Notes: generated from the letters alone by a model not told the origin. 64,000 nt of DNA from Planctomycetota bacterium (GCA_018242585.1 JAFEBQ010000009.1:65690-129689); one strand, 5' to 3'. Positions 8,381-17,702 are shown, numbered from the stretch's first letter. A program made the numbers and translations.

Positions 8381-9661
8381 ATGTTCACTCGAATCGGCGG
8401 TGGTTTGATCGTTCTCTCGTTGGCCACCATATTCGGCGCTGAGAATACTCAGGCCGACGTTGCCGTGCGGAGCCATGTCAAATCCAACGGCGCTTACGTT
8501 CGGCCGCACTATCGCTCTAATCCCGATGGCATCTTCGCCAACAATTGGTCGGCTGCGGGCAATATCAATCCGTATACCGGTGCTTGGGGAACGAGATCGC
8601 GGCCGAGTAACAGCAACTCGTATCGCACTTCACCATCTTTGTACGCTTCGAGCGCACCAAGCTTGGGTAACTATTCTCCGGCTTACGATTACGGATTGGA
8701 ATCGCCGCAGGAACGCATTGCAGTTGAACGCGTGCGCCGCGAAACCGAGTTAGCAGCCCAGGCGGCTCGCCGGCATGAGATGGAGGCGCAACAGCGCCGT
8801 GCAGGTGACGCTCGCACAAATGTTCGACTAACTGAAGCTATCGTCCGTTGGCAAACGACCGAAGATCAGATTCAGTCTGCCAAGAGCGCTGCCGTTGAAC
8901 TCGAAACGCTTGAGCGTCGGCAAAAATGGAGTGAGGAAAATGCGAGTCTATCGCGCGAATCACTCGCTAAGCTACAGCGCAACATAGCCGAGTATGAACA
9001 GAAGTGGGATTTGAACGAAGCATTAGACTTTGAGGAAGGCAGGAAGTTAATAGTCGGCGCGGAACTGCGATACACCAGAGCAAACGCGCGGGCAAAGTCG
9101 GCCCAAGAGCAGAACAGCGCTACGTATAAATACGATCTGGCACGAACCCGCGCTGAAGCGTTCAGATTAGGGGAACTGAGCGTTCAGCAGCAACGAGCAA
9201 TGCAGTTTCAGCGGGAATGCCGTAATCTTGCCGTTAGCGAATACCGTGAAACAGCCTCTGCTCGCCACAAGGCGGAAGAACAGGCGCGGGTTGCCAGTTT
9301 TAAGAAGCAGGACGCGGAAATAATTGCTGCCACCAAAGTGCGACTTGACCAAGAAGCCCGCCAGCGCTTCGCCGATTTTCAACGTGAAAAGGAAACCATT
9401 TTGGCTCACGGGCGAGCGGAAACCGAAACTGATATTCTGGCGCTACACCAACGCTGGGACTTACAGGGCGATGCGTCGGAATCGGTCCACGCCGATGACA
9501 GCCGCCCAACGCAAAATCGACAGGGGCTTACATCCGACGATAGGCTAACGTCGACCAACTCGACGACTAGCGGCCCGGTCGATGCTTCGACGGCTGGCAT
9601 CGCGGTTGCTGCGTTATCAGGCTTCGTGGCGTTTCTTCGCTTCAAGTTCGGCGTCGGCTAA
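8381..9661 (+). CDS. Secreted coiled-coil protein with N-terminal NPYTG motif
   Basis: A 426-residue protein with signal peptide MFTRIGGGLIVLSLATIFGA. Just after it comes SNGAYVRPHYRSNPDG, then NNWSAAGNINPYTG. This short module is known at the start or end of many small bacterial proteins of unknown function. From about residue 110 to 360 the sequence is charged and heptad-like (R, E, Q, A rich), consistent with a long coiled coil. The C-terminus has a hydrophobic stretch (STAGIAVAALSGFVAFLRF) that could be a membrane anchor. Codon use is more A/T-rich than in flanking genes. ATG 8381 is preferred to a TTG at 8357 because the signal peptide follows it directly. Confidence 0.75.
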   Translation: MFTRIGGGLIVLSLATIFGAENTQADVAVRSHVKSNGAYVRPHYRSNPDGIFANNWSAAGNINPYTGAWGTRSRPSNSNSYRTSPSLYASSAPSLGNYSPAYDYGLESPQERIAVERVRRETELAAQAARRHEMEAQQRRAGDARTNVRLTEAIVRWQTTEDQIQSAKSAAVELETLERRQKWSEENASLSRESLAKLQRNIAEYEQKWDLNEALDFEEGRKLIVGAELRYTRANARAKSAQEQNSATYKYDLARTRAEAFRLGELSVQQQRAMQFQRECRNLAVSEYRETASARHKAEEQARVASFKKQDAEIIAATKVRLDQEARQRFADFQREKETILAHGRAETETDILALHQRWDLQGDASESVHADDSRPTQNRQGLTSDDRLTSTNSTTSGPVDASTAGIAVAALSGFVAFLRFKFGVG

Positions 9662-9730
9662 TCGCTCACCAGCGCCTCCTTCAGCGAACTGTACTAGTTC
9701 AGCGTGAAGCGGAGTTTCGGCGGCCGGAGA

Positions 9731-10060
9731 TTAGCGGTCTAAAGAAACGACGGTTGGTGACAATTCGAACTCCGAACGGATCAGTGGAGCGGCTCCGCCG
9801 CAGTTGTTTTCCGAGCGTTCACGCAGACCAGGGGTGCTCATTGCCGCCCCTGGCCCCAGGCTAGCCTTTCCCTGTGTTCCGGTGCAAGCGGTGCGCTGCG
9901 TCTGACGCCGCTGGGCGCGTCTTTCTCACGCGCTTTTCAGCTTGGCATCACGCGCGTCGAAGATTGCCTGCTCGCGACCCACCAGCTTGTCCGCCGGCGT
10001 AATGTAGCCGATCGCGCTGCGCAAACGCACCTGATAGAGAGTGACAATGGGGATAAGTTC
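9731..10060 (-). pseudogene. Decayed 3' end of an IS3-family transposase
   Basis: Reading the minus strand from about 10060 gives a segment containing QVRLRSAIGYITPADKLVGR, then EQAIFDARDAKLKSA and an in-frame TGA at 9926-9928. This resembles the end of IS3-type OrfB integrases (VRLHSAIGY-P-DKL-GRE-IF-ERD-KL). After the TGA the same frame stays protein-like (ERRAQRRQTQ) until a TAA at 9731-9733; the TGA could derive from a CGA Arg codon. The DDE catalytic core is missing because the upstream sequence runs into recQ, which starts at 10202 on the other strand. I saw no inverted repeats, so this is a remnant. The rest of 9662-10201 shows nothing further. Confidence 0.65.
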
Positions 10061-10201
10061 CATTTCAATATGAGTTCTCACCCATCGGCCGCAGCCCGCC
10101 AATGGCTCACACAAAGGCTCTCTCGTGGGCAGAGTCGTTGGTATTGAGCATGATCGCCGGCCACTTGTGGGGCATCTAGTCGTTCGGTCAAATGCTGTTT
10201 C

Positions 10202-12373
10202 ATGGAACCAATGAAACAGCTTCGCGCCGTGGTGCGCCAATATTGGGGTTTTGACGAGTTGCGTCCGTTGCAGGCCGAGGCCATGCAATTGGCCCTGACG
10301 CGGCGCGATTCGCTGGTCGTCCTGCCGACGGGCGGCGGAAAGTCGCTCTGCTTTCAAGCTCCGGCGCTGTGCATGCCCGGGCTGGCCGTGGTGGTTTCGC
10401 CGCTGATCAGTCTGATGAAGGACCAGGTCGATGCGCTGGTCGACCGGGGCGTGGCCGCGGCCGCGGTGAACAGCACGTCGTCGCCGGCCGAGCGCCGCCG
10501 CGTGGCCGACGAGATTCGGGCCGAGCGGCTCAAGCTGCTGTATCTTTCTCCTGAGCGGTTGACATCGGAGCAGATGTTGACGTTTCTAACCGGTGTCAAG
10601 CTGTCGTTCTTTGCCATCGACGAGGCCCACTGCATCAGCCAGTGGGGCCACGACTTCCGCCCCGAATATCGCGAACTGAAGCTCCTGAAGGAAACATTCC
10701 CCGACACGCCGGTCCACGCCTATACGGCCACGGCCACCGCCACGGTGCGAGAAGAGATCGCCCGCGAGTTGCGACTGGAACGCCCCGAGACACTGGTCGG
10801 CGCGTTCGACCGGCCAAACCTGGTCTATCGCGTGTTGCGCCGCGGCGACAAGATGAAACAGATCACCGAGGTGATCGAACGCCACGCCGACGAATCGGGC
10901 GTGATTTACTGTCTGCGACGAGCCGACGTCGACGAGTTGTGCGAGCAATTGCAGGCTGCGGGCTACACGGCGGCCCCTTACCACGCGGGCATGGACGAGC
11001 GCGCTCGGCACGACAGCCAGGAGGCGTTTGCCAATGATCGGGTAAAAATCATCGTCGCCACCGTGGCGTTCGGCATGGGGATCGACAAATCGGACGTGCG
11101 CTTCGTGCTACATGCCGCCGCGCCCAAGTCGCTGGAAAGCTACCAGCAAGAAAGCGGCCGCGCGGGGCGCGACGGGCTCGAAGCTGAGTGCTGTCTGTTC
11201 TTTTCCGGCGCCGACTTCATGGCTTGGCGACGGATGCAGAGCGAGCTACCGCCGCCGGCGCTCGAGGCGGCGATGGCGCTGTTGGACGGTATCGAGAAGT
11301 TCTGCTTGACGGTGAATTGCCGACACCAGGCGATTGTGAACTACTTTGGCCAAACGCTGCCGAACGAGAACTGCGGCGCGTGCGATGTGTGCCTGGGGGA
11401 TGTCGAGTATCAGGCCGACGCGCTGGTGATTGCTCAGAAGATTCTGTCGTGCGTCGTGCGGCTGCAAAGTGGCTTTGGCGCCGCGTACGTCACGAACGTA
11501 TTGGTCGGTTCGCGCGAGCAACGCATCCTGGAACGTGAACACGATCAGCTCAGCACGCACGGCATTCTGCAAGAGTTCGACTCGAAGCACATCCGCGGCT
11601 GGGTCGAGCAACTGGTCGAGCAAGGGTTTCTGGCCAAGAGTGGCGAATACAACGTGCTGCAAATCACGGCGAGCGGTCGGGAACTGTTGCGCGGGAACGC
11701 CACGCCACGGCTGTTGAAACCTTCGACCAAGCCGCGGCGTGAATCGCGGGCGGCCAAGGAGTCGTGGGAAGGGGTCGATCGGGAACTGTTTGAGAGCCTG
11801 CGCTCGCTGCGCCGCCGCAAGGCTGACGAACGGGGGCTGCCGCCGTTTGTGGTGTTCAGCGATGTCACGCTGCGCGACATGGCCCGACGGCGGCCCATGA
11901 CGCCGGAACAGATGCTGGCAGTGCATGGCGTTGGGCAGCAGAAGTGCGCGCAGTATGGAGCCGAGTTCATCGCCGCGATTCGCAGCTATTGCGAACTGCA
12001 CGGGGTGGGTGACGGTCGCACCATTGAATCGTTTGATGACGAGCCAACCGTGGCGCCTAAGCGAAGCTCAAAAGGGGCCAAAGCGGCGGCCTTCGAGCTG
12101 TTCGCCCAGCGGCGTAGCATTGAGGACGTCTGTCAGAAACTCAGCCGAGCCCCTTCGACGGTGCAAAGCTATTTGCTGGAATTCATGACGGAACGCGAGA
12201 TCGACGACCCGACTCCGTGGCTCGATGCCGGCCTGTTCGAACAAATCAGGCAGGCCGCGTGTCAGGTCGAAACCGGTCAACTGACGCCGTTGTTCGAAGC
12301 GCTGCGCGGAGCGGCCACCTATGATCAGATTCGCGTCGCGCTGGCGGCGCTGAAGAATTTTTCAGAAAAATAG
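10202..12373 (+). CDS. recQ: ATP-dependent DNA helicase RecQ
   Basis: A 723-residue RecQ helicase, which unwinds DNA 3' to 5' in recombination and repair. Walker A (LPTGGGKS) is at residues 41-48 and the DEAH box (IDEAHCISQWGHDFRPEY) starts at about 139. Motif VI appears as QESGRAGRDG. A zinc-binding cysteine set follows (CLTVNCR ... CGACDVC, about 367-396), then the RQC winged helix, an HRDC domain (about 520-600, LPPFVVFSDVTLRDMA), and a C-terminal helix-turn-helix extension (about 623-720, KLSRAPSTVQSYLLEFM). The layout is that of full-length RecQ with an HTH tail. A second in-frame ATG lies at 10211. No operon partner is visible. Confidence 0.96.
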   Translation: MEPMKQLRAVVRQYWGFDELRPLQAEAMQLALTRRDSLVVLPTGGGKSLCFQAPALCMPGLAVVVSPLISLMKDQVDALVDRGVAAAAVNSTSSPAERRRVADEIRAERLKLLYLSPERLTSEQMLTFLTGVKLSFFAIDEAHCISQWGHDFRPEYRELKLLKETFPDTPVHAYTATATATVREEIARELRLERPETLVGAFDRPNLVYRVLRRGDKMKQITEVIERHADESGVIYCLRRADVDELCEQLQAAGYTAAPYHAGMDERARHDSQEAFANDRVKIIVATVAFGMGIDKSDVRFVLHAAAPKSLESYQQESGRAGRDGLEAECCLFFSGADFMAWRRMQSELPPPALEAAMALLDGIEKFCLTVNCRHQAIVNYFGQTLPNENCGACDVCLGDVEYQADALVIAQKILSCVVRLQSGFGAAYVTNVLVGSREQRILEREHDQLSTHGILQEFDSKHIRGWVEQLVEQGFLAKSGEYNVLQITASGRELLRGNATPRLLKPSTKPRRESRAAKESWEGVDRELFESLRSLRRRKADERGLPPFVVFSDVTLRDMARRRPMTPEQMLAVHGVGQQKCAQYGAEFIAAIRSYCELHGVGDGRTIESFDDEPTVAPKRSSKGAKAAAFELFAQRRSIEDVCQKLSRAPSTVQSYLLEFMTEREIDDPTPWLDAGLFEQIRQAACQVETGQLTPLFEALRGAATYDQIRVALAALKNFSEK

Positions 12374-12688
12374 CGCGTCGTTTTCTGCTCAACGAAATTG
12401 CGCGTTTCTAAAAAGTCGACAGCCGGCGATATTCGCTAAGCTGATTCGGATTTTCAGTTTATGGAAGTGCTGACTCGCTAACATTGTTAGACTTCTAACA
12501 TTTCAGCCTCGTCTAAACCCTTGTCGCTGCCTGGGGTTACGCAACATCAAGCTTGAAATCTAGTTAAAGATGCGCTACTGTTTTATTAGATAATGATTAG
12601 TGCGAGCCACTCAGCCTTGCCGGCTCGGCTGATCGTAACAGCTTAATACAACCAGTTCTTTTGGCCGCCGGCTGAAGGAGACGTCACG
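12374..12688. other. AT-richer intergenic region with possible promoter
   Basis: This 315-base gap is clearly more A/T-rich than the flanking genes. TTGAAA, 17 bases, then TACTGT (around 12550-12580) followed by TTTTATTAGATAATGATT is a plausible sigma-70-type promoter for the PDZ gene at 12689. A good Shine-Dalgarno (GAAGGAG) precedes that start. No ORF or RNA gene is evident. Confidence 0.35.
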
Positions 12689-13135
12689 ATGAAGTTTCTA
12701 GCAATTGCGATGTTTGTCGCTTTGACCGCGTTTGCCCCGTTTGCCAATGCCGAAGGGGTCAAGGCCCGCGGCGCGTTGGGGGTGACCATGACTCGAACCG
12801 GCACCGCCCGGGTGGTGCGCGTGGCCCCGAACAGCCCAGCTTTCCGCGCTGGCTTGCTGCCGGGAGACAAGATCGTCGCGATCGGCGACGAAGAGATCAA
12901 GAACTTCCATGACGTAATTCGCGTCGTCACCGGGCACAAGCCTGGCCAGAAGGTTGAAATCATCTTCGAGCGCAATGGTCTGCAAGGTGACGTCGATGTG
13001 GTGTTGAGTTCGGAAGTCGATGCCTTCGGCAACACGACGCCGGCGTATGTGCCGTCGGGCGACGGCGAAACCAATCCGGAATGGCCCGCCGGCTATCAAC
13101 GCGGCCGTTCGGAATCGTTTCCATACCAAAGTTAA
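12689..13135 (+). CDS. Small exported PDZ-domain protein
   Basis: A 148-residue protein with a cleavable signal peptide (MKFLAIAMFVALTAFAPFANA). Residues about 28-105 form one PDZ domain: VVRVAPNSPAFRAGLLPGDK, then IVAIGDEEI and a closing strand with PGQKVEIIFERNG. Such domains bind C-terminal or extended peptides. There is no protease domain, so it is a stand-alone PDZ module in the periplasm, perhaps an adaptor. The start is supported by GAAGGAG nine bases upstream. The gene stands alone between a promoter-like region and a strong terminator, so it is likely monocistronic. Confidence 0.85.
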   Translation: MKFLAIAMFVALTAFAPFANAEGVKARGALGVTMTRTGTARVVRVAPNSPAFRAGLLPGDKIVAIGDEEIKNFHDVIRVVTGHKPGQKVEIIFERNGLQGDVDVVLSSEVDAFGNTTPAYVPSGDGETNPEWPAGYQRGRSESFPYQS

Positions 13136-13194
13136 AGACTTCGCCGAGCGGCCCTGAGGCCTGCTAGCGAACGAATACCGAAGCTGCTTTCAGA

Positions 13195-13228
13195 GGGTTG
13201 GAGACGCAAACGTCTCCAACCCTTTTTT
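13195..13228 (+). terminator. Rho-independent terminator of the PDZ gene
   Basis: A perfect 12-bp stem (GGGTTGGAGACG / CGTCTCCAACCC) with a CAAA loop is followed directly by six T residues. It lies 60 bases after the PDZ stop codon and is the clearest intrinsic terminator in the window. Confidence 0.93.
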
Positions 13229-13441
13229 ATTGCGCCCACCTGGGCAGCCTGAAGCGTCGAATCAGCACCAGCACGCAAGCGTCGCTAGCGGCCGGCAATG
13301 GACCAAACAAGCAAGTCTAATCATACGACCTTGTCGATTCGGCCGAATATAGGGGGTGGCGAACCGGTTGCGCGCTAGGTGACTCGCGTTTGCGGTTCGT
13401 ATCCCGATGTGCCGCGCCACAATCTCTAACAGGTCCGACCG

Positions 13442-14113
13442 ATGCCTCGACTATTGATCGTATGCGGCACCGCTCTTTCGGCGGGCTGCCTGTTGGGAGT
13501 GAGCGGCTGTAAAAGCTCGTCGAAAGATGTCGCCGCCGCAAACGCGGCCCCTGCGCCAGCGTGGCCAATGGCCGCCACCGCGACCTCGCCGTATGGCGCG
13601 CCGCCAAATTTCTCGCCCGCGCCGGGAACGGCGACGCCCGCCGCCTACGGAACCCCGATCAATCCCGGCGCTTCGGCCGCGGCGTATCCGCCCACGGGTC
13701 CAGCGCTGCAAGCGCCCGCGCCGCAATACCCAGCGGTGACGCCGCCGGGCAATCCGACCGCCGGGTATCCCGCGGCGGGTACAAACGCCCCGCCGCCTGG
13801 CGCGAATGCCGCGCCGCCGAATGCTTACCCACTGCCAGCGCCGTATGGCGCTCCCCAGGGAAACAGCGCTCCGCAAGGTTACGCGCCGCCGGGTGCGTCG
13901 CTGTCGCCGGGCTATACGCCTGGGCAGCAGCCGCTCAGCATGCCCGCTTGTCCGCCAAGCGAGACTATCAGCTCGGCCGCTCCACCACGGCCGTCGTTGA
14001 ATCCTTTTGCAAGTGGCTTCCGTTGGTGGAAGAAGCGGCAGGACAACTTCGACTACGAGCCGATTCGCGCGAAGCGAGCCGGGATGCGGGAAGAAGTCCC
14101 CTACAGCGACTAA
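13442..14113 (+). CDS. Proline-rich lipoprotein
   Basis: A 223-residue predicted lipoprotein. The signal peptide ends in the lipobox VSGC with Cys 23 as the lipidated residue. Residues about 30-170 are low-complexity, rich in Pro, Ala, Gly, Asn and Tyr (PAAYGT, PPGANAAPP, YAPPGASLSPGYTPG), suggesting an extended disordered region spanning the periplasm or cell surface. The C-terminal 45 residues are charged and aromatic (GFRWWKKRQDNFDYEPIR) and may be a binding patch. I do not recognise the family. The low-complexity DNA creates long open frames on the other strand; signal peptide and lipobox support this frame. Confidence 0.75.
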   Translation: MPRLLIVCGTALSAGCLLGVSGCKSSSKDVAAANAAPAPAWPMAATATSPYGAPPNFSPAPGTATPAAYGTPINPGASAAAYPPTGPALQAPAPQYPAVTPPGNPTAGYPAAGTNAPPPGANAAPPNAYPLPAPYGAPQGNSAPQGYAPPGASLSPGYTPGQQPLSMPACPPSETISSAAPPRPSLNPFASGFRWWKKRQDNFDYEPIRAKRAGMREEVPYSD

Positions 14114-14137
14114 TTTCCGCTAGCCGCCTTCAGACTA

Positions 14138-15073
14138 CTACGACCGCGGCAGTGGGGCCTGATCGTCGAGTTCGGCCGCGCGAATGTAGTCGGCCGTGGA
14201 ACGCTTCTCTTCCCCGATGGCGTCCCAGCATTCGGCGCGACTCAGATACGCCGGGGAATGCTCGCCATCGAACTCGATCGCCTTGGTAAAGTCGGCGATC
14301 GCATCCTGATGCCGTCCCAACTCGGCCAACGAGCGGCCACGGTTGTAATACGGATTGTAAGCGGTTCGGCGCGGCGCCGGATCAAGTTCAATCGAGCGTG
14401 AAATGTCAGCGATGGCGCGGCGGTGGTCACCTCGCTCGGCGTGAGCCGTGCCACGGCTGTTGTAGGCCGAAGCCGACTGGGGATTCAGCCGGATGGCCTG
14501 ATTAAAGTCGGCGATCGCGTCGTCGGTCTTTCCCAGTTCCAGGTAGGCCAGTCCCCGAATCGAGAAATTAGCCGCGTGGCCAGGGTCGAGCTTGATCGCG
14601 GCCGAGGCGTCACGCCGGGCGTCGCGATACTCGCCGACTTGCAAGTAGAGCCAGGCCCGATTGCCACGCGCCGAAGCCGACTGGGGGGCCAGCTCTAGAA
14701 TCTCCGCACAATCGCCGATGGCGCGCTGATACTCCCCCTTGGCGGCGTACGCCTGGCAACGACTCGTCAGGGCAAAGACAGTGCGTTCGTCGCGGAGTTG
14801 CTCGCTGAAATGTTCGATGGCGTCTTCGGCGGCCACGACATCATCGCGATGAATCCAGCCGTGGTCGATGCGGAGCAATTCGCCGCGCACATCCGCGACT
14901 TCGATCAACTCGCCGGGCTCCGGCGCGGCCGTGCCAGCCAACTCTTGGAGTTGGGCACTGGCGGTTCGCAACATGACCGAACGACCAACCCAAGTGCTGG
15001 CCTGCTCGGCGCGCACGCCGCTCACCGTCCCAACCACGACTACGATTGCCAACCAACGAACCATCATCAACAT
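14138..15073 (-). CDS. Secreted TPR-repeat protein
   Basis: A 311-residue protein with signal peptide MLMMVRWLAIVVVVGTVSGVRA. After it comes a small beta domain (about 25-80; WVGRSVMLRTASAQLQEL then DHGWIHRDDVV) resembling an SH3-like fold. Residues about 95-305 hold roughly six tetratricopeptide repeats, for example AYLNLGKT-type units such as FSIRGLAYLELGKTDDAIAD and AYNSRGTAHAERGDHRRAIA. TPRs mediate protein-protein contact; partners are unknown. I moved the start from the longest ORF (15142) to 15073 so that the signal peptide is N-terminal. The gene converges on the lipoprotein gene, 24 bases apart. Confidence 0.85.
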   Translation of the reverse strand: MLMMVRWLAIVVVVGTVSGVRAEQASTWVGRSVMLRTASAQLQELAGTAAPEPGELIEVADVRGELLRIDHGWIHRDDVVAAEDAIEHFSEQLRDERTVFALTSRCQAYAAKGEYQRAIGDCAEILELAPQSASARGNRAWLYLQVGEYRDARRDASAAIKLDPGHAANFSIRGLAYLELGKTDDAIADFNQAIRLNPQSASAYNSRGTAHAERGDHRRAIADISRSIELDPAPRRTAYNPYYNRGRSLAELGRHQDAIADFTKAIEFDGEHSPAYLSRAECWDAIGEEKRSTADYIRAAELDDQAPLPRS

Positions 15074-15178
15074 TGCGTTAATCCTGAACCAGTTGCTCGT
15101 CGGCGCCAGCGGCGACCGATCGAGTACAGGTAAGTTACGCAACGAATGTTAGTTTCGTGTCAGCGCTGTGTTTGGTTC

Positions 15179-15216
15179 AAAAAAAAGAGCCCCCGGCGAG
15201 AAGTCCATCGCCGGGG
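15179..15216 (-). terminator. Rho-independent terminator of the porin/Cys-rich pair
   Basis: On the minus strand an 8-bp stem (CCCCGGCG / CGCCGGGG, arms 15209-15216 and 15191-15198) is followed by a run of eight T residues. It lies 89 bases past the stop of the Cys-rich gene at 15305 and would end transcripts from that gene, or from the porin and Cys-rich pair together. Confidence 0.85.
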
Positions 15217-15304
15217 CCTGATGCTAAGTCCCTGGGACAGCCAGGGTTGGAGCGAAGTTGTCAGTCACGTCCCGTGGCCGCTCAGGCCCTCAGGAGTGCG
15301 AAAA

Positions 15305-15892
15305 CTACTTGTTGACGAAGGGCAAACGGAACAGAGACTTGGCCTTGGGGGCCGGGGTTTCGACCGCTGCCTGGTTCGCAATCGAGGTTTCCTCGATCGG
15401 GAACACGAGCGGTTCCTGGGCCGAGACCGGCACCACGCCAAGCTTCTCGGCGTCTTGGATCAGGGCCTGGGCTTCCACGTCGCTGGCGGCACGCTCGCCA
15501 CAGCATTCGCCGCAGCCGCAGCAGACGGTTTCCACGACGCACTTCCAGCCGTGCTTTTCCTTGACGATCGGCGTCTTGGTGATCAGTCGGCGGGTCAGCA
15601 CTTCACAGCAGGTCGGCTGCATGCACTTCTCGCAGTGCGAGCCGTGGCAGTCGCAGACCTGGCGGGTGCCGACGCACTTGCTGTGACCATTCAAGCAGAA
15701 GTCATCGCATTTGGTCGAATAGCAGTACGTGGTGATCTTCTTCACGTCGGGCACCAGCTTGCAAACCTTGCGCACTTTGCAGCAGCCGCAGCTCGAACAG
15801 CCGTCGCCGCGGCAACCTTCGCCTTGGGCGAACTGCTGGGCGGCCATGCTGACGAGCATCGCCAGCAGGCCGAGGATCGCTACACGTTTCAT
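15305..15892 (-). CDS. Small cysteine-rich secreted protein
   Basis: A 195-residue protein with signal peptide MKRVAILGLLAMLVSMAAQQ. Residues about 26-135 contain more than 20 cysteines in clusters such as CRGDGCSSCGCCKVRKVC, CDCHGSHCEKC and CCGCGECCGE. The tail (about 140-195) is free of cysteine and ends PFVNK. The pattern suggests a disulfide-knotted extracellular or cell-wall protein, or metal binding; no CxxCH haem motif is present. A Shine-Dalgarno (AAGGAAAC) precedes the start. It lies 103 bases downstream of the porin gene on the same strand and shares its terminator, so the two may be co-transcribed. I know such Cys-rich proteins from planctomycetes but cannot give a function. Confidence 0.8.
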   Translation of the reverse strand: MKRVAILGLLAMLVSMAAQQFAQGEGCRGDGCSSCGCCKVRKVCKLVPDVKKITTYCYSTKCDDFCLNGHSKCVGTRQVCDCHGSHCEKCMQPTCCEVLTRRLITKTPIVKEKHGWKCVVETVCCGCGECCGERAASDVEAQALIQDAEKLGVVPVSAQEPLVFPIEETSIANQAAVETPAPKAKSLFRLPFVNK

Positions 15893-15995
15893 GTTGATGT
15901 TTCCTTGGCAGGATTAAGTTTCGATGGTTAGTTGTTGCAGGCCGCGCCCTTCGGCCCTCGCCGGGGTGGTCCGGATCGGAGAGTCGAGATACTTT

Positions 15996-17702
15996 CTAGA
16001 AGTCGTGTGCCAGGCGAATGCCGAACCCGTACGACGCGACCGGCGAGCTAATCGGCGCGGCGGTCGCGCCCGGAGCGGTGGCGGAATTGGGGAACTGGCG
16101 GTTGCTGACCACGAAGTTGTACTGAATCTTCATGTTCGGATTGATGAAGTGGTTCAGCCCCAATGTGTGGTCGTCCTGGACACCGCCCCCGATGAATCCG
16201 CTGTTCAGATTCAACTCGTTGAAGCGGTAGCCAATCTGCCAAGCGCCCTTGGTCAGGATCGAGCCGCTGCCACGGCCGTTCCGACGCAGGAAGTGGAAGT
16301 TCTCGTGCGGCACGATACGACCAAAAGCGCCCGCCTTGCGTTCGTATTCGCGGTGTTCGCCAGTCAAGAAGTACATGACCTGGGCATAGTAGCCACAGAC
16401 GTACTGGTTCGTGCGCACACCAGCCACCGGCGCCAACGGCGTGGCCCCTTGCAAGAACGAAGCCATGTACTCGGCTTGCAGGTGCCAGCGACCGGCGACG
16501 ATCGCCCATTCCGGATTCAGGTTGATCTGATCCTGACAGAAGAACGTCCCAGTGTCCGAGGTCACCGGCCAGTACTGCGAGATGCCGTTACGCAGCGAAC
16601 CGCGGGTGCGGATGCGCAACTGGCCGTCGGTCGTGCCGGTGTACTCGGTGCCGAAGCCGACGTGCATCATGTAGCGGCCGTGGGCTGCTTCGTCGTAGAA
16701 CGGCGTCCAGGTGACGCGGCTGAGGAATGCGTTGTTCTGGCTGCCGGCGTCAAAGGCGTAGGCGCTTTGCGAGTTCTTGATCAAGCTCAAGGCATAGGTC
16801 GCGGTCTGGTCTTCGTTCCAGTCGAACACCATCACGCCCGGCGCGAAGCCGTTGTTGAAGCCACCCGTGAAGGCGTCCTGGTTCAGCGAGCGTTCCATGA
16901 AGTCGAGGAAGCGGCTGCTGTTGGAGTGTTCCAGGCCAAAGGGGAACTTGATGTTGCCGGCGCGGATGTTGCCGACCAGCGGCACGTCACGCATGCCAAT
17001 CCACACGTCGGTCGGCGCGGGGATCAGGCCAACCTGGTTCGCTGAGTTGTTCTTCTGGAAGCCGGCGGCCGTCGGATCGAGCCGCACCGAGTTCATGAAG
17101 TCCACTTCGAGTGCCCAGTCGTATTGCTCGAAGAACGTGCCTTCGGCGCCCAGACGCAACCGGCGGAAGTCGACCGCGTTCATGCCGCCATTGCCCGACG
17201 GCGCACCGGTGCCCGCGGCACCGGTGTTGTAGTAGGGCTGCGAGCCCGCGGTGAAGCCGGTATAGTCCAATTGGGTACGGCCGCGGGGCTTCATGCGGAA
17301 GTCCTTGTTGGCCGATTCCATTTCGGCGCCGTTCTTCCAGGAGGCGCTCATCCTGATGTCGCTGCCGATCACGTACGGGGCCGGAGCGGCGGCCTTGGCT
17401 TCGGCCAATTCGCGAGTCAGGCTGACGTATTCGGACTGTTGCCGCGAGTAGCTGGCTTCCAGGTCGCGGAGCCGCTGGTCGACCGTGCGATTGTCGTCAT
17501 ACGACGCGGTTTGCACCGCGGCGGGCGTAACGATGGGGTAGGCGGCGGCCGACGGAGCCGGCAGCGCAACCGCCGAGTCAGTCGCGGTCTGCTGAGCTTG
17601 AGCCGCGCCCCCGGCCGCCACGGTCAGCGCGCAAGCCAGGCTCGTGATCGCGCCGCGTCGCGTAAAGCGCGGGTACAACCACGAAAAATCGCGAAGCGAC
17701 AT
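15996..17702 (-). CDS. Phosphate-selective porin O/P-like outer membrane protein
   Basis: A 568-residue outer-membrane beta-barrel candidate. A signal peptide (SLACALTVAAGGAAQAQQ) covers about residues 17-38. A short coiled coil follows (about 66-95, VDQRLRDLEASYSRQQSEY). The rest is built of amphipathic strands with motifs of the OprP/OprO family: RRLRLGAEGTFFEQYDWALE, GNIRAGNIKFPFGLEHSNSS and a closing FGIRLAHDF ending in Phe, as needed for BAM recognition. The N-terminal coiled coil before the barrel is typical of planctomycete versions. The selectivity is not readable here. Start ATG 17702 was preferred over 17756 because the Arg-rich pre-signal segment follows it. The Cys-rich gene lies directly downstream. 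Confidence 0.85.
   Translation of the reverse strand: MSLRDFSWLYPRFTRRGAITSLACALTVAAGGAAQAQQTATDSAVALPAPSAAAYPIVTPAAVQTASYDDNRTVDQRLRDLEASYSRQQSEYVSLTRELAEAKAAAPAPYVIGSDIRMSASWKNGAEMESANKDFRMKPRGRTQLDYTGFTAGSQPYYNTGAAGTGAPSGNGGMNAVDFRRLRLGAEGTFFEQYDWALEVDFMNSVRLDPTAAGFQKNNSANQVGLIPAPTDVWIGMRDVPLVGNIRAGNIKFPFGLEHSNSSRFLDFMERSLNQDAFTGGFNNGFAPGVMVFDWNEDQTATYALSLIKNSQSAYAFDAGSQNNAFLSRVTWTPFYDEAAHGRYMMHVGFGTEYTGTTDGQLRIRTRGSLRNGISQYWPVTSDTGTFFCQDQINLNPEWAIVAGRWHLQAEYMASFLQGATPLAPVAGVRTNQYVCGYYAQVMYFLTGEHREYERKAGAFGRIVPHENFHFLRRNGRGSGSILTKGAWQIGYRFNELNLNSGFIGGGVQDDHTLGLNHFINPNMKIQYNFVVSNRQFPNSATAPGATAAPISSPVASYGFGIRLAHDF

Noticed and set aside
15146..15931. Plus-strand frame over the Cys-rich gene
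   Set aside because: The minus-strand frame has a signal peptide, Shine-Dalgarno and terminator; this one has none.
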